A stretch of 64,000 bases of DNA. It comes from Burkholderia sp. IMCC1007 (GTDB taxonomy: Bacteria; Pseudomonadota; Gammaproteobacteria; Burkholderiales; Burkholderiaceae). Made by a program: the position numbers and the translations under genes. Under the pieces are notes generated by a model, which did no database searches, was not told where the DNA came from, and saw only the letters and a program-made list of their open reading frames with translations. Positions 27,529 through 36,469 of this stretch are shown one piece after another; position 1 is the stretch's first letter, and every line of letters begins with the position of its first letter. The stretch covers positions 1 to 64,000 of the forward strand of contig NZ_JAPVQY010000002.1 in NCBI RefSeq assembly GCF_027257875.1, given 5' to 3'.

Positions 27529-28469
27529 GAACGCTCGTTGTCGCAGAAGCGACCGCCGACGGCACGCTCGCCGATGCGGTGCGTCGCGTGGTCAGCGCCG
27601 CGTGCGCGCGCCGACAGCCGGTCGACGTGCTGGCGCTCGATCCCGCGGCGGCGTCCGAGGCGGCGCTGATCGACGGCGTGGACGCGGTCATCCGCCCGGA
27701 CGCGCAACACGCAGCGGCCGCGATCACGCCCGAAGATCTCGCCGCGCAGCTCGCCGCACTCGCGCCGCGCTACGCGCTGATCGCGGCCGCGCATCGCACG
27801 CTCGGCCGCAATGCACTGCCGCGCGCCGCCGCGCTTGCCGATGCGGCGTTCGTCGCCGACGTGACCGGCATCGCCGACGACGGCAGCTTCGTGCGCGGGC
27901 TGTATGCGGGGAGCGTCGTCGCGACGGTGACCAGCGCGCGCGACACGACCTTCGTGACGGTGCGCGCGTCGTCGTTCGCGCCGGCCGGCGTCCGCACGGC
28001 ACCGGCCGCGATCGTGCCGCTTGCCGCGCCACCCGCGTTCGCCGCGACGACGCTGCTGGAACGGCACGGCGCGCAGTCGAGCGGCATCGATCTCGCGAAT
28101 GCGCCGATCGTCGTGTCGGGCGGGCGCGGTCTCGCATCGGGCGAGAACATGGCACGGCTCGGCGCGCTCGCGGCACGGCTCGGCGCTGCGCTCGGCGCAT
28201 CGCGCGCGGCCGTCGACGCGGGCTACGCGCCGAACGCGATCCAGGTCGGGCAGACCGGCAAGACCGTTGCGCCCGACGTCTATCTCGCGTTCGGGATTTC
28301 CGGCGCGGTGCAGCACCTCGCGGGGATGAAGGATTCAAAGCTCATCGTCGCCGTCAACAAGGACCCGGACGCGCCGATCTTTTCGCTCGCGGACGTCGGC
28401 TTCGTCGGCGACCTGTTCGACGTGATGGCCGCGCTCGAGCGTCACGTCGGTGCAGGAGGTCGCGCATGA
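27525..28469 (+). CDS. etfA: Electron transfer flavoprotein alpha subunit
   Basis: This 314-residue ETF alpha chain has the C-terminal FAD signature ([20 protein letters not shown], then [20 protein letters not shown]) and the preceding [14 protein letters not shown]. It forms the heterodimer with EtfB, taking electrons from the amine dehydrogenase and passing them to ETF-QO. ATG 27525 and its ATGA overlap with etfB fix the start. The 3' end overlaps hutD by ATGA, so the operon is tightly coupled. Confidence 0.93.
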   Translation: MRTLVVAEATADGTLADAVRRVVSAACARRQPVDVLALDPAAASEAALIDGVDAVIRPDAQHAAAAITPEDLAAQLAALAPRYALIAAAHRTLGRNALPRAAALADAAFVADVTGIADDGSFVRGLYAGSVVATVTSARDTTFVTVRASSFAPAGVRTAPAAIVPLAAPPAFAATTLLERHGAQSSGIDLANAPIVVSGGRGLASGENMARLGALAARLGAALGASRAAVDAGYAPNAIQVGQTGKTVAPDVYLAFGISGAVQHLAGMKDSKLIVAVNKDPDAPIFSLADVGFVGDLFDVMAALERHVGAGGRA

Positions 28470-29128
28470 CAGCGCTGCAATTCGCAGACGGCGCGGTCGG
28501 AACGCCGGCCGCCGTCGAGCGCGCAGCGGGCGGCCGACCGGCGTCGCGCTATCCGTCCGTGCAGTTCATCGACTGCAACAGGATCGCGCCCGAATCGTGG
28601 GCGAACGGCAGCGGCGTCACGCGGACGATCGCGAGCCGCACCGGCGCCGACGGCGAGATCGACTGGCGGATCAGTCTCGCGACGCTCGACGGGCCGGCCC
28701 GCTTCTCGCGGTTTCCTGGAATCGATCGCCAGCTCGTGCCGGTCGACGACACGAGCGTCGAACTGCATGCGCAGGACGGACACCTGATCGCGCGCCCGAC
28801 CGAGCCCGCGCAGTTCCCCGGCGAGCTGCAGATATGGACGAGCGGCATCGCGCGGCCGACGCACGTGCTGAACGTGATGACGCGCCGCGCCGCGTGCCGC
28901 GCGACCGTCGTCGTGGCGACGCATTCGTGCCGCGTCACGCCGGCGTCGACGCATCTGCTGATCTGCGCGGCGGGTCAGTGGCGCATCGGCAGCGCGCTGC
29001 TAAGCACGCAGGCGCTGCTGCCCATGCATGGCATGTGGCTCGATGGCCGAGGCGAGGAACTCGAGCTGAAGTCCACCGGCCCCGAATCCAGGCTGATCTC
29101 GATCGCGATCGCGCCGGCCGTTCGATAA
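28466..29128 (+). CDS. hutD: HutD-family protein
   Basis: This 220-residue HutD homologue has a bicupin-like fold with features RIAPESWANGSGVTRTIAS, WRISLATLDGPARFSRFPGI and the terminal APAVR region. HutD is linked to histidine utilisation and, as I recall, has been reported to bind N-formylglutamate and limit pathway flux. The gene overlaps etfA by ATGA and precedes ETF-QO in a methylamine operon. Its presence with HutG, without other Hut enzymes, argues that formylglutamate matters in this pathway. The role is inferred. Confidence 0.85.
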   Translation: MTALQFADGAVGTPAAVERAAGGRPASRYPSVQFIDCNRIAPESWANGSGVTRTIASRTGADGEIDWRISLATLDGPARFSRFPGIDRQLVPVDDTSVELHAQDGHLIARPTEPAQFPGELQIWTSGIARPTHVLNVMTRRAACRATVVVATHSCRVTPASTHLLICAAGQWRIGSALLSTQALLPMHGMWLDGRGEELELKSTGPESRLISIAIAPAVR

Positions 29129-29176
29129 CGGCTTGTGTGTCGACACTAATCCCTCGTCTACTCCTGGTACTCGCTC

Positions 29177-30850
29177 ATGTCCCACATCTCGCTGATTGAA
29201 AGCCACGGCCCGCGCGAATCGATGGAATACGACGTCGTGATCGTCGGCGGCGGCCCCGCCGGGCTGTCGGCGGCGATCCGGCTCAAGCAGCTGGCCGCCG
29301 AGAAAGGCACCGAGATCGGCGTGTGCGTGCTCGAGAAGGGTTCCGAGATCGGCGCGCACATCCTGTCGGGCGCGGTGATGGACCCGCGCGCGATCACCGA
29401 GCTGTTCCCTGACTGGAAGGAACAAGGCGCGCCTTTGAACGTCGAGGTGACGGAAGACCGCTTCCTGTTCCTGTCCGAGAAGAGCGCGATCACGACGCCC
29501 AACTGGGCACTGCCGGCCAACTTCCAGAATCACGGCAACTACGTGATCTCGCTGGGCAACGTCACGCGCTGGCTCGGCCAGCAGGCCGAAGCGCTCGGCG
29601 TCGAGATATTTCCCGGCTTCCCGGCCGCGGAGATTCTCTACAACGACGACGGCTCGGTCAAAGGCGTCGCCACCGGCAACATGGGCGTGGGCAAGGACGG
29701 CGAGCCGACCGAGAACTTCCAGCTCGGCATGGAGCTGCACGCGAAGTACACGCTGTTCGCCGAAGGCTGCCGCGGCCACCTCGGCCGCCAACTGATCTCG
29801 AAGTTCAAGCTCGACGCGAACGCCGATCCGCAAGCGTACGGGATCGGCATCAAGGAACTGTGGGAAATCGATCCCGCGAAGCACAAGCCGGGCCTCGTGA
29901 TCCACACGGCCGGCTGGCCGCTGAAGTCGGACACCTACGGCGGCTCGTTCCTGTATCACATGGACAACAACCAGGTCGTGGTCGGCTTCGTCGTGGGACT
30001 GGGCTACACGAACCCGTACCTGTCGCCGTTCGAGGAATTCCAGCGCTACAAGACGCATCCGTCGATCCGCGCGTTCCTGGAAGGCGGCAAGCGCGTGTCG
30101 TACGGCGCGCGCGCGATCACGGCCGGCGGCCTGCTGTCGCTGCCGAAGACGGTGTTCCCGGGCGGCGCGCTGATCGGCGACGACGCAGGCTTTTTGAACG
30201 CGTCGCGGATCAAGGGCAGCCACGCGGCGATCAAGACCGGCATGCTGGCCGCCGACGCCGCATTCGACGCGGTGCAGGCCGGCCGTCAGTCGGACGAATT
30301 GAACGCGTACCCGGATGCCTTCAAGCATTCGTGGCTGTACACGGAGCTGTACCGCGCACGCAACTTCAAGCAGTGGATGGCCAAGGGGCTGTACCTCGGC
30401 ACGCTGATGGTGGGGCTCGAGCAGAAGGTGATGGGCGGCAACGTGCCGTGGACGCTGCACCACAAGCACGCGGATCACGAGATGCTGAAGCCCGCGTCGC
30501 AATGCACGCCGATCGAGTATCCGAAGCCGGACGGCAAGCTGACGTTCGACCGGCTGTCGTCGGTGTTCATCTCGAACACGAACCACGAGGAGCACCAGCC
30601 GGCGCACCTGACGCTCAAGGATGCGAGCGTGCCGGTGAACGTGAACCTGCGCACCTACGCGGGCCCGGAGGCGCGCTTCTGTCCGGCCGGCGTCTACGAG
30701 TTCATCAAGAACGACAGCAACGAAGATCGCTTGCAGATCAACGCGCAGAACTGCGTGCACTGCAAGACCTGCGACATCAAGGACCCGACGCAGAACATCG
30801 TGTGGGTCACGCCGGAAGGCGGCGGCGGGCCGAATTACCCGAACATGTGA
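29177..30850 (+). CDS. Electron transfer flavoprotein-ubiquinone oxidoreductase (second copy, complete)
   Basis: This 557-residue ETF-QO has FAD-binding [16 protein letters not shown] near residue 20, ubiquinone- and membrane-binding central regions and a C-terminal 4Fe-4S centre (CPAGVYEF, then [18 protein letters not shown]). It is last in the dehydrogenase-ETF operon and would feed electrons from amine oxidation into the quinone pool. From [11 protein letters not shown] onward the DNA nearly matches the copy at 1-678, while the first dozen residues are unrelated. This suggests duplication or gene conversion of a housekeeping gene into the amine operon. Confidence 0.95.
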   Translation: MSHISLIESHGPRESMEYDVVIVGGGPAGLSAAIRLKQLAAEKGTEIGVCVLEKGSEIGAHILSGAVMDPRAITELFPDWKEQGAPLNVEVTEDRFLFLSEKSAITTPNWALPANFQNHGNYVISLGNVTRWLGQQAEALGVEIFPGFPAAEILYNDDGSVKGVATGNMGVGKDGEPTENFQLGMELHAKYTLFAEGCRGHLGRQLISKFKLDANADPQAYGIGIKELWEIDPAKHKPGLVIHTAGWPLKSDTYGGSFLYHMDNNQVVVGFVVGLGYTNPYLSPFEEFQRYKTHPSIRAFLEGGKRVSYGARAITAGGLLSLPKTVFPGGALIGDDAGFLNASRIKGSHAAIKTGMLAADAAFDAVQAGRQSDELNAYPDAFKHSWLYTELYRARNFKQWMAKGLYLGTLMVGLEQKVMGGNVPWTLHHKHADHEMLKPASQCTPIEYPKPDGKLTFDRLSSVFISNTNHEEHQPAHLTLKDASVPVNVNLRTYAGPEARFCPAGVYEFIKNDSNEDRLQINAQNCVHCKTCDIKDPTQNIVWVTPEGGGGPNYPNM

Positions 30851-31286
30851 TCGCGCGTAGGCGACGAACGTTTCGCATGCCGAACCCGCGCTCGTGCGGG
30901 CACGCGAAGCCGAGTGCCATGACACGATTACACCAACCTTCCGTCGCAAACTTCGACACGGTGCCCGTCACGCCGCCAGCATCGAACCCACGGTAGCGTT
31001 CCGTCGCGCACGGTGCGCGCGTTGTGCCCAGGTCGCTACGCGACCATGCATCCCCCGTCACGCCCCTCGATCCATTTCCTTCGTCCACCAAACGAAGCGC
31101 GCGCCGCTTCGCCTGCCCATGCGCAAGGTCCGCGCACGCGTCACACCACCCGCTGACATCTCGCCTTCATCGCCGCGCGCTGCCGACGCTCTCTCCGAAG
31201 GAGTACCTCTTCATGACAGTTGCTGGCGCGTTATTGGCCGACGATCGTTGATCGCTCGTACTCAACCCGACTTGATGGAGATCCCG
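30851..31286. other. Intergenic region before the permease gene
   Basis: These 436 bp hold no convincing gene. A small hairpin (CCCGC, 6-nt loop, GCGGG near 30887-30902) lies shortly after the ETF-QO stop and could help end transcription. The permease promoter should lie in the second half. Confidence 0.45.
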
Positions 31287-32975
31287 ATGAGTTCCCTCCC
31301 TGACAGCGCACAGGCGGATTTCCCCGCCGCGCATGCCGATACGGCCGGACTTCAGCGCAAGATCAGCTGGACCGGCGCCTTCTGGGTCGCGAGCGGCGTG
31401 CCCGCGCTCGTGCTGTTCTCGATCGGCTCCATCGCGGCCACCGTCGGCAAGCCATCGTGGATCGTATGGATGATCTCGATCCTGTTCGGTTTCATCCAGG
31501 CGTTTTCTTACGCGGAGATTGCAGGACTCTTTCCGCACAAGTCGGGCGGTGCATCGGTCTATGGCGCGATCGCGTGGGTGCGTTACAGCAAGCTGCTCGC
31601 CCCGCTGTCCGTGTGGTGCAACTGGTTCGCGTGGTCGCCGGTGCTTGCGATCGGCTCGGGCATGGGCGCGGGCTACGTGCTGAACATGCTGTTCCCGGCC
31701 ACGGCCGCGATCAACACGTGGCAGATCACGCTGCTCGATCTCGGCTGGCTCGCGAGCGGCCTGTCGCTGCGTATCAACGCAACCTTCGTGATCGGCGCGA
31801 CCATCCTGCTCACCACCTTCGCGGTCCAGCATCGCGGGATCCTGCAGGCCGCGAAGCTCCAGATGATTCTCGCGATCGCCGCGCTGCTGCCGTTGCTGCT
31901 CGTCGGCGTATATCCGCTTCTGAGCGGCGACCTGCCCAGGTCGCACTTGCTGCCGCTCTACCCGCTCGCGAAGGATGCAGCCGGCCGCGTGATCGACGGC
32001 ACGTGGAATCTCGCGGGCCTGCAGCTGATGGCGGGCGGCCTGTTCATCGCCGCCTGGTCGACCTACGGCTTCGAGACGGCCGTGTGCTACACGCGCGAGT
32101 TTCGCGATCCGCGCCGAGACACGGTCAAGGCCATCGTCTATTCCGGCCTGCTGTGCCTCGTGTTCTTCACGATGGTCCCGCTCGCGTTCCAGGGCGCGCT
32201 GGGCCTCGGCCAGCTCGTCACGCCCGAAGTGAAGGATGCGGCCGGCAACGTCACGCAGGCCGCGGTGTACGACGGCGTGCTGTCGCCGGGCATCTTCAGC
32301 GGCATGGGTGTCGCCGAAGCGATGACGCAGATCGTCCACGTCGGCAGCTGGGGCGAGTACATCCTGAAACCGATGCTGGTGTTCGCGCTGGTGCTCGCGA
32401 TCATGACGTCGATGGCGGGATCGTCGCGCACGCTGTACCAGGCATCGGTCGACGGCTGGTTGCCGAAATACCTGTCGCACGTGAACGGGAACGGCGCGCC
32501 GACCCGCGCGATGTGGACCGATCTCGGCTTCAACCTGTTCCTGCTGCTGATGTCCGACTACACCGTCGTGCTCGCGATGTCGAACGTCGGATACATCATC
32601 TTCAACTTCCTCAACCTGAACGCGGCCTGGATCCACCGCCTCGACCGGGCGAACTGGACCCGCCCGTTCCGCGCGCCGCGCTGGCTGCTCGCGCTCGGCA
32701 CGATGCTGTCGTTCGTCAACCTCGCGCTGATGGGCTTCGGCGCCGACGTCTGGGGCAAGGGCACGCTGGTCTCGGGCCTCGTGTTCGCCGCGCTGATCGT
32801 GCCGGTGTTCGTCTGGCGGCACTACGTGACCGACAAGGGCCGCTTCCCTGATCAGATGCTGGAGGACATGACGCTGTCCGGCGGCGAACAGCCGCGCAAG
32901 GCCGGATACCTGCCGTACCTGACGCTGCTGCTCGGCGTGGTCGTCGTCATCGCGACGCACTGGATCGCCCCGTAA
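31287..32975 (+). CDS. APC-superfamily permease linked to the methylamine genes
   Basis: This 562-residue membrane protein has about 12-14 hydrophobic segments. It has an APC-type N-terminus (ISWTGAFWVASGVPALVLFS) and conserved YAEIAGLFPHKSGGASVYGA and WSTYGFETAVCYTREFRDP. ATG 31287 has GGAG upstream. It sits between the amine-dehydrogenase operon and the regulatory genes of the tri/dimethylamine operon, so uptake of a methylated amine is the likely task. The substrate is not readable from sequence. A strong bidirectional terminator follows. Confidence 0.85.
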   Translation: MSSLPDSAQADFPAAHADTAGLQRKISWTGAFWVASGVPALVLFSIGSIAATVGKPSWIVWMISILFGFIQAFSYAEIAGLFPHKSGGASVYGAIAWVRYSKLLAPLSVWCNWFAWSPVLAIGSGMGAGYVLNMLFPATAAINTWQITLLDLGWLASGLSLRINATFVIGATILLTTFAVQHRGILQAAKLQMILAIAALLPLLLVGVYPLLSGDLPRSHLLPLYPLAKDAAGRVIDGTWNLAGLQLMAGGLFIAAWSTYGFETAVCYTREFRDPRRDTVKAIVYSGLLCLVFFTMVPLAFQGALGLGQLVTPEVKDAAGNVTQAAVYDGVLSPGIFSGMGVAEAMTQIVHVGSWGEYILKPMLVFALVLAIMTSMAGSSRTLYQASVDGWLPKYLSHVNGNGAPTRAMWTDLGFNLFLLLMSDYTVVLAMSNVGYIIFNFLNLNAAWIHRLDRANWTRPFRAPRWLLALGTMLSFVNLALMGFGADVWGKGTLVSGLVFAALIVPVFVWRHYVTDKGRFPDQMLEDMTLSGGEQPRKAGYLPYLTLLLGVVVVIATHWIAP

Positions 32976-33003
32976 GCGCGATCGCGGTCGCACGCGACTT
33001 GAA

Positions 33004-33032
33004 ACGACGCCCGGTTCGCAGCCGGGCGTCGT
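33004..33032. terminator. Bidirectional rho-independent-type terminator
   Basis: ACGACGCCCGG and CCGGGCGTCGT form a perfect 11-bp stem with a 7-nt loop, flanked by ATTT on one side and, on the opposite strand, by TTTC. It lies between the convergent permease and PAS-protein genes and would serve both. Confidence 0.85.
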
Positions 33033-33103
33033 ATTTGCGCTCATGCGTTGCGCGCGCGACGCCGCCCGCTGCCCGCCGCCCGCCGCGCGAACGCGCGGCC
33101 GAC

Positions 33104-33865
33104 TCAGACGCCAGGTCGATCGCCGGGCCGCACTTCGAAGATCGCGCCCTCGACACCCAGCACCTCGCCGCTTGTCGAGTAGATCCCGACGCCGGTTTCC
33201 CACACCGGCTTGATCCGTGCGTCGGCGCATCGGATCCGATACCGCAGATCGAATACGCCGCGCACCGCCAACGCCTGCTGAACGCCCATCCACACGTAAT
33301 CGGTATCGTCGGGCACGATGAGTTGCCCGAACGCATGCGCGTGCCCGTCGAGAAACCACTGCCGCGGATAGCCGGTCAATCGCTCGCATCCGGCACTCAC
33401 GTACTCCATCGTCCACAGCCGGTTGTTGCGGCCACGGTAGATGAGGCCCGGAATGCTGTCGAGCAGCCCTTCGACGCTTCTCAGGTGAGCCTGCGTCGCC
33501 GTCTCGCGCCGCCGGTCGAGCGTCACGTCGGACAGCGCAACGGATGATCCGTCGGCATTCCTTTTCAACGACACCTCGAACCAGCGCAGTTCGCCGTCCG
33601 GACGCACGCAGCGCAGGCGCTCGCGGACTCCGCCGCGCGAGATCGCCAACGCACGCTGCTGCATGCCGATCCAGATGCCCTGGTCTTCCGGATGCACGTA
33701 GTCGATGAAGCACCGGCCGGCCGCGGGCCGTTCCATCGCGTCGGCCCACGCGACGTTGAAGGCGGCGATCCGTCCCGCGCCGTCGAGCTTCAGCAGCGCG
33801 AGCGGGCAATCGTCCGCGTCGAACGCGCTGCCCAATGGGTGCGTCGCGAGCGTGTCGTCCGTCAT
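33104..33865 (-). CDS. Tandem PAS-domain protein
   Basis: This 253-residue soluble protein has two PAS-like folds. The first covers about residues 15-120 (LDGAGRIAAFNVAWADAMER, FIDYVHPEDQGIW, LRCVRPDGELRWFEVSL). The second covers about 128-245 (IPGLIYRGRNN, SAGCERLTGYP). No output domain (kinase, GGDEF or HTH) is present. It is third in an operon with the NarL regulator and soluble histidine kinase, the stops and starts overlapping as TGATG. It probably acts as a sensory accessory; the ligand is unknown. Confidence 0.8.
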   Translation of the reverse strand: MTDDTLATHPLGSAFDADDCPLALLKLDGAGRIAAFNVAWADAMERPAAGRCFIDYVHPEDQGIWIGMQQRALAISRGGVRERLRCVRPDGELRWFEVSLKRNADGSSVALSDVTLDRRRETATQAHLRSVEGLLDSIPGLIYRGRNNRLWTMEYVSAGCERLTGYPRQWFLDGHAHAFGQLIVPDDTDYVWMGVQQALAVRGVFDLRYRIRCADARIKPVWETGVGIYSTSGEVLGVEGAIFEVRPGDRPGV

Positions 33866-34518
33866 CACGCCGCCCGTTCCCGGTTCGACGCGCCGATCGC
33901 GCGCCGGTGCACCGATGCCGCCAGCTCGAGCCGCGTTCGCGCGTCCAGTTTGCGCAGCAGGTTCTTCACGTAGACCTTCACCGTGCCCTCGCTGATGCCG
34001 AGCACGCGCGCGATCTGCTTGTTGCTCATGCCGTCGGCGATGAGCGTCAGCGTCTGCGTTTCGCGCGCAGTCAGGTCGGCCGGCCGTGCGTCGGCATGCG
34101 CGACGGCGACGCCGTCTTCGTCGGCGAGCGCGTCGTCGAGCACCACCAGCCCCCGCATGCAACTGCGCACGTAGGCGAGCAGCGCCTGCGGCTCCGAATC
34201 CTTCAGCACGTAGCCGTCGGCGCCGAGCCGCACCGCCGCGCGCAACTCCTCGCGATCCATCGACGCCGTCAGCAGCACCTTCACGCAATCGGCCTCCTTG
34301 CGCCTGAGGCCGTCGAGCACCTGGAGCCCGCCGAGCCCCGGCATGTGCAGGTCGATCAGCACCAGCTCCGGCCGCAGCATGCCCACGAGCGCAATCCCCT
34401 GTGCGCCATTCGACGATTCGCCGACCACGCGAAATTCCCCGGTCGCACTGAAAAATTCGGCCACGCCGCGGCGAAACAGCGGGTGGTCGTCGATCAACAG
34501 CAGCGTGGTCGGTTCCAT
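33865..34518 (-). CDS. NarL/FixJ-family response regulator
   Basis: This 217-residue response regulator has a receiver domain (LLLIDDHPLFRRG, phosphorylated aspartate in VLIDLHMPGLGG, lysine in GYVLKDSEP) and a LuxR-type helix-turn-helix (LTARETQTLTLIADGMSNKQ, then GISEGTVKVYVKNLLRKL). It overlaps both neighbours by TGATG. It is divergent from dmmA and is therefore the best candidate regulator of the tri/dimethylamine operon. Confidence 0.92.
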   Translation of the reverse strand: MEPTTLLLIDDHPLFRRGVAEFFSATGEFRVVGESSNGAQGIALVGMLRPELVLIDLHMPGLGGLQVLDGLRRKEADCVKVLLTASMDREELRAAVRLGADGYVLKDSEPQALLAYVRSCMRGLVVLDDALADEDGVAVAHADARPADLTARETQTLTLIADGMSNKQIARVLGISEGTVKVYVKNLLRKLDARTRLELAASVHRRAIGASNRERAA

Positions 34519-35666
34519 CAGATCGTTTCTCCGAATATCGCGCCGTCCGGCACGAACAACGCCACGCGCGTCCCGCCGAACGCGCCGCGCTCGATCGCGA
34601 TGCGCCCGCCGATCGCCGCCGCGCGTTCGCGCAGGATGTCGAGGCCATGGTGATTCACGTCGGCCGCGCCGTCGCCGAGCCCGATGCCGTCGTCGACGAC
34701 GAAGACCTGCAAACCTTCGCCGTCGGTCCGCAGCGCGATCCACGCATGCCCCGCCTGCGCATGACGCACGACGTTCGACAGCGCCTCGCGCACGATCTGC
34801 AGGATATGCAGCGCGATGCGCGGATCGATCCGCAGGTGCGGCACGCGATTGTCGAGCTCGAACACGACATCGCACCGGCGCGAGAACTCCGCGACCGAAT
34901 CGGCCAGCGCCTGCTGCAGCGAGCGCCCGTCGAGCGTGAGCCGCGCGCTGGTGATGAGCTCGCGCACCTCGCGCTGCAGGCGCGTCGTCATCGTGCGCAG
35001 TTCGGCCAGCAGCGGATCGCCGGTCGGGTCCTGCTGCTGCAGGCGAGCAACCAGGAACGACATGAAGCCCAGCTGCTGCGCGACCGAGTCGTGCAACTCG
35101 CGTGTCAACGCCTCCGCCTGGTTCGCGGCGTCGCGCCCGTGCGCATCGTGCGCATCGGCAGGCTCCCGACGCGCCAGCGCCGCCCGGACCGTGCCCGCGA
35201 TGACGTCGAGATCCGCCAGCAGCGCCGGCTCGGCCGGCAGTGCGATGTCCAGCACCAGCACCGCGTCGCCGATCGCCAGTACCGCGCGCCCGTGGCCGGT
35301 CCCCACGCAGTCGGGACACAGTTCGCACGCACCGCCGCTTGCCGCGTGCCGAAGCTTGCAGCGATGCCCCTGCGTGCATCGCACCAGCGTGTCCGGCGTG
35401 GATTCGTAGCCCGCACCGCCATCGAGCGCGAGCACGACCCGTGCATCCGGCAGTTCGCGCGCGAGGCCCGTATAGAACGCATGAAACGCCGCGTGCCGCG
35501 GCGCACCGTTGGCGCATCCGGCCAGCAACGCGAGCAGCGCATCGCGAAAGCGCGTCGGCAACGACGCGCCGCCCAAGGGCGGCATGCAGCTGTCGGTCAG
35601 GCTGTCGTCGGGAGTCACGATCATTCGGCAGGACAAACCAGGATCGAAATACGACGCAAGTTCCAT
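34518..35666 (-). CDS. Soluble NarX/NreB-type histidine kinase with cysteine cluster
   Basis: This 382-residue kinase has no transmembrane helix. A C-terminal HisKA_3 (RELHDSVAQQLGFMSFLVAR, H192) and ATPase domain (IVREALSNVVRHAQ, VFVVDDGIGLGD, GLDILRERAAAIGG) are intact. The N-terminal sensor of about 170 residues carries five cysteines in a tight cluster: C97, C103, C114, C117 and C120, with H101 and H107. Such a cluster could bind an iron-sulphur centre, as in the oxygen sensor NreB, or zinc. ATG 35666 has GAGAGG upstream. It is first in the regulatory operon, divergent from dmmA. Confidence 0.88.
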   Translation of the reverse strand: MELASYFDPGLSCRMIVTPDDSLTDSCMPPLGGASLPTRFRDALLALLAGCANGAPRHAAFHAFYTGLARELPDARVVLALDGGAGYESTPDTLVRCTQGHRCKLRHAASGGACELCPDCVGTGHGRAVLAIGDAVLVLDIALPAEPALLADLDVIAGTVRAALARREPADAHDAHGRDAANQAEALTRELHDSVAQQLGFMSFLVARLQQQDPTGDPLLAELRTMTTRLQREVRELITSARLTLDGRSLQQALADSVAEFSRRCDVVFELDNRVPHLRIDPRIALHILQIVREALSNVVRHAQAGHAWIALRTDGEGLQVFVVDDGIGLGDGAADVNHHGLDILRERAAAIGGRIAIERGAFGGTRVALFVPDGAIFGETI

Positions 35667-35690
35667 GCCTCTCGGCGCTTTCCTGCGCGC

Positions 35691-35712
35691 TACCTCTTAG
35701 GGCATACCTCCT
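35691..35712. promoter_or_regulatory. Direct repeat TACCTCyT in the dmmA/kinase divergent region
   Basis: TACCTCTT (35691) and TACCTCCT (35705) repeat 14 bp apart, about 130 bp upstream of dmmA and just upstream of the kinase start. NarL-family regulators often bind heptamers of the form TACYYMT, so this may be the site of the adjacent response regulator. Binding is not shown. Confidence 0.4.
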
Positions 35713-35839
35713 CTTCAGGATTGAACGGCAATTACTGGCAAGAAACTATGTTGAACAACAGGAACGCAACGTGACGCAGCGACGGTCGCCGAGCGTACGC
35801 CCATTCGTGATGCAAACGCCCCATTTTGGGAGTCGAACG

Positions 35840-36469
35840 ATGCACTCAATTGAACCGTTCGCAACCGGCAGCCGAACGCACGAAGCGCAACCGGCGCACA
35901 CGCCGTTCGTGCCGCCGAGCTTGCCGCCGAGTTTGCCGCAATACGCGCCGTTGCAGCCCTGCTTCGCCGCCCGCTCGCATCTCGTGGTCGCGCAAGGCAA
36001 CGCGCTCGACGCGGTGCGTGCGCTCGTCGACGCCCTCGCCGGGCTGCCGGGCGCCGCGCTGCTCGTCACGCTCGGCCATCTGCGGGCAACCGGCCTGCCG
36101 ACCGTGTTTCACGCATCGCTCGACGCGCTCGAGGACGACGTGCGCCGCAGGCTGAATGAAAGCGTCGTCGGCGTCCGTCTTTATGTGTGTGGCGACGAGG
36201 CGTTCGTCTGGCACATCCGGCGCGTCGCGCAGGCGGCCGGCATGCTGCCGGACGAGGTGGTCGCGACCGTGTCCGGCATGCGGCGCACCGTGTACTGCGT
36301 GCATTGCGGGACCTCGCATGCGCACGACGGGCCCGATGCATACGACGAGGTCACCTGCCCGTCATGCGATGTCCGCCTGAGTGTGCGCCAGCATTTCTCC
36401 GCGCGGCTCGGCGCCTATCTCGGCGTCTGCGCGGATGCCGACCGGCCCTACGCGGGAGACGCACCATGA
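35840..36469 (+). CDS. dmmA: Dimethylamine monooxygenase small subunit, DmmA-like
   Basis: This 209-residue protein has an N-terminal domain with LVVAQGNALDAVRALVDALA and LYVCGDEAFVWHIRRVA. The C-terminal zinc-ribbon-like segment YCVHCGTSHAHDG continues to TCPSCDVRLSVRQHFSAR. These features match the subunit found with dimethylamine monooxygenase in Pseudomonas and Methylocella. ATG 35840 has GGGAG upstream. It is first in the eight-gene operon and overlaps dmmB by ATGA. The role within the complex is not defined; the zinc-binding reading rests on the two CxxC pairs. Confidence 0.82.
   Translation: MHSIEPFATGSRTHEAQPAHTPFVPPSLPPSLPQYAPLQPCFAARSHLVVAQGNALDAVRALVDALAGLPGAALLVTLGHLRATGLPTVFHASLDALEDDVRRRLNESVVGVRLYVCGDEAFVWHIRRVAQAAGMLPDEVVATVSGMRRTVYCVHCGTSHAHDGPDAYDEVTCPSCDVRLSVRQHFSARLGAYLGVCADADRPYAGDAP

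Noticed and set aside
31167..33809. 880-codon minus-strand open frame opposite the APC permease
   Set aside because: Antisense to a clear membrane protein; no domain signature.
35667..35839. Sigma-54 promoter upstream of dmmA
   Set aside because: A TGGCA is present near 35735 but the matching GC element at -12 is missing.
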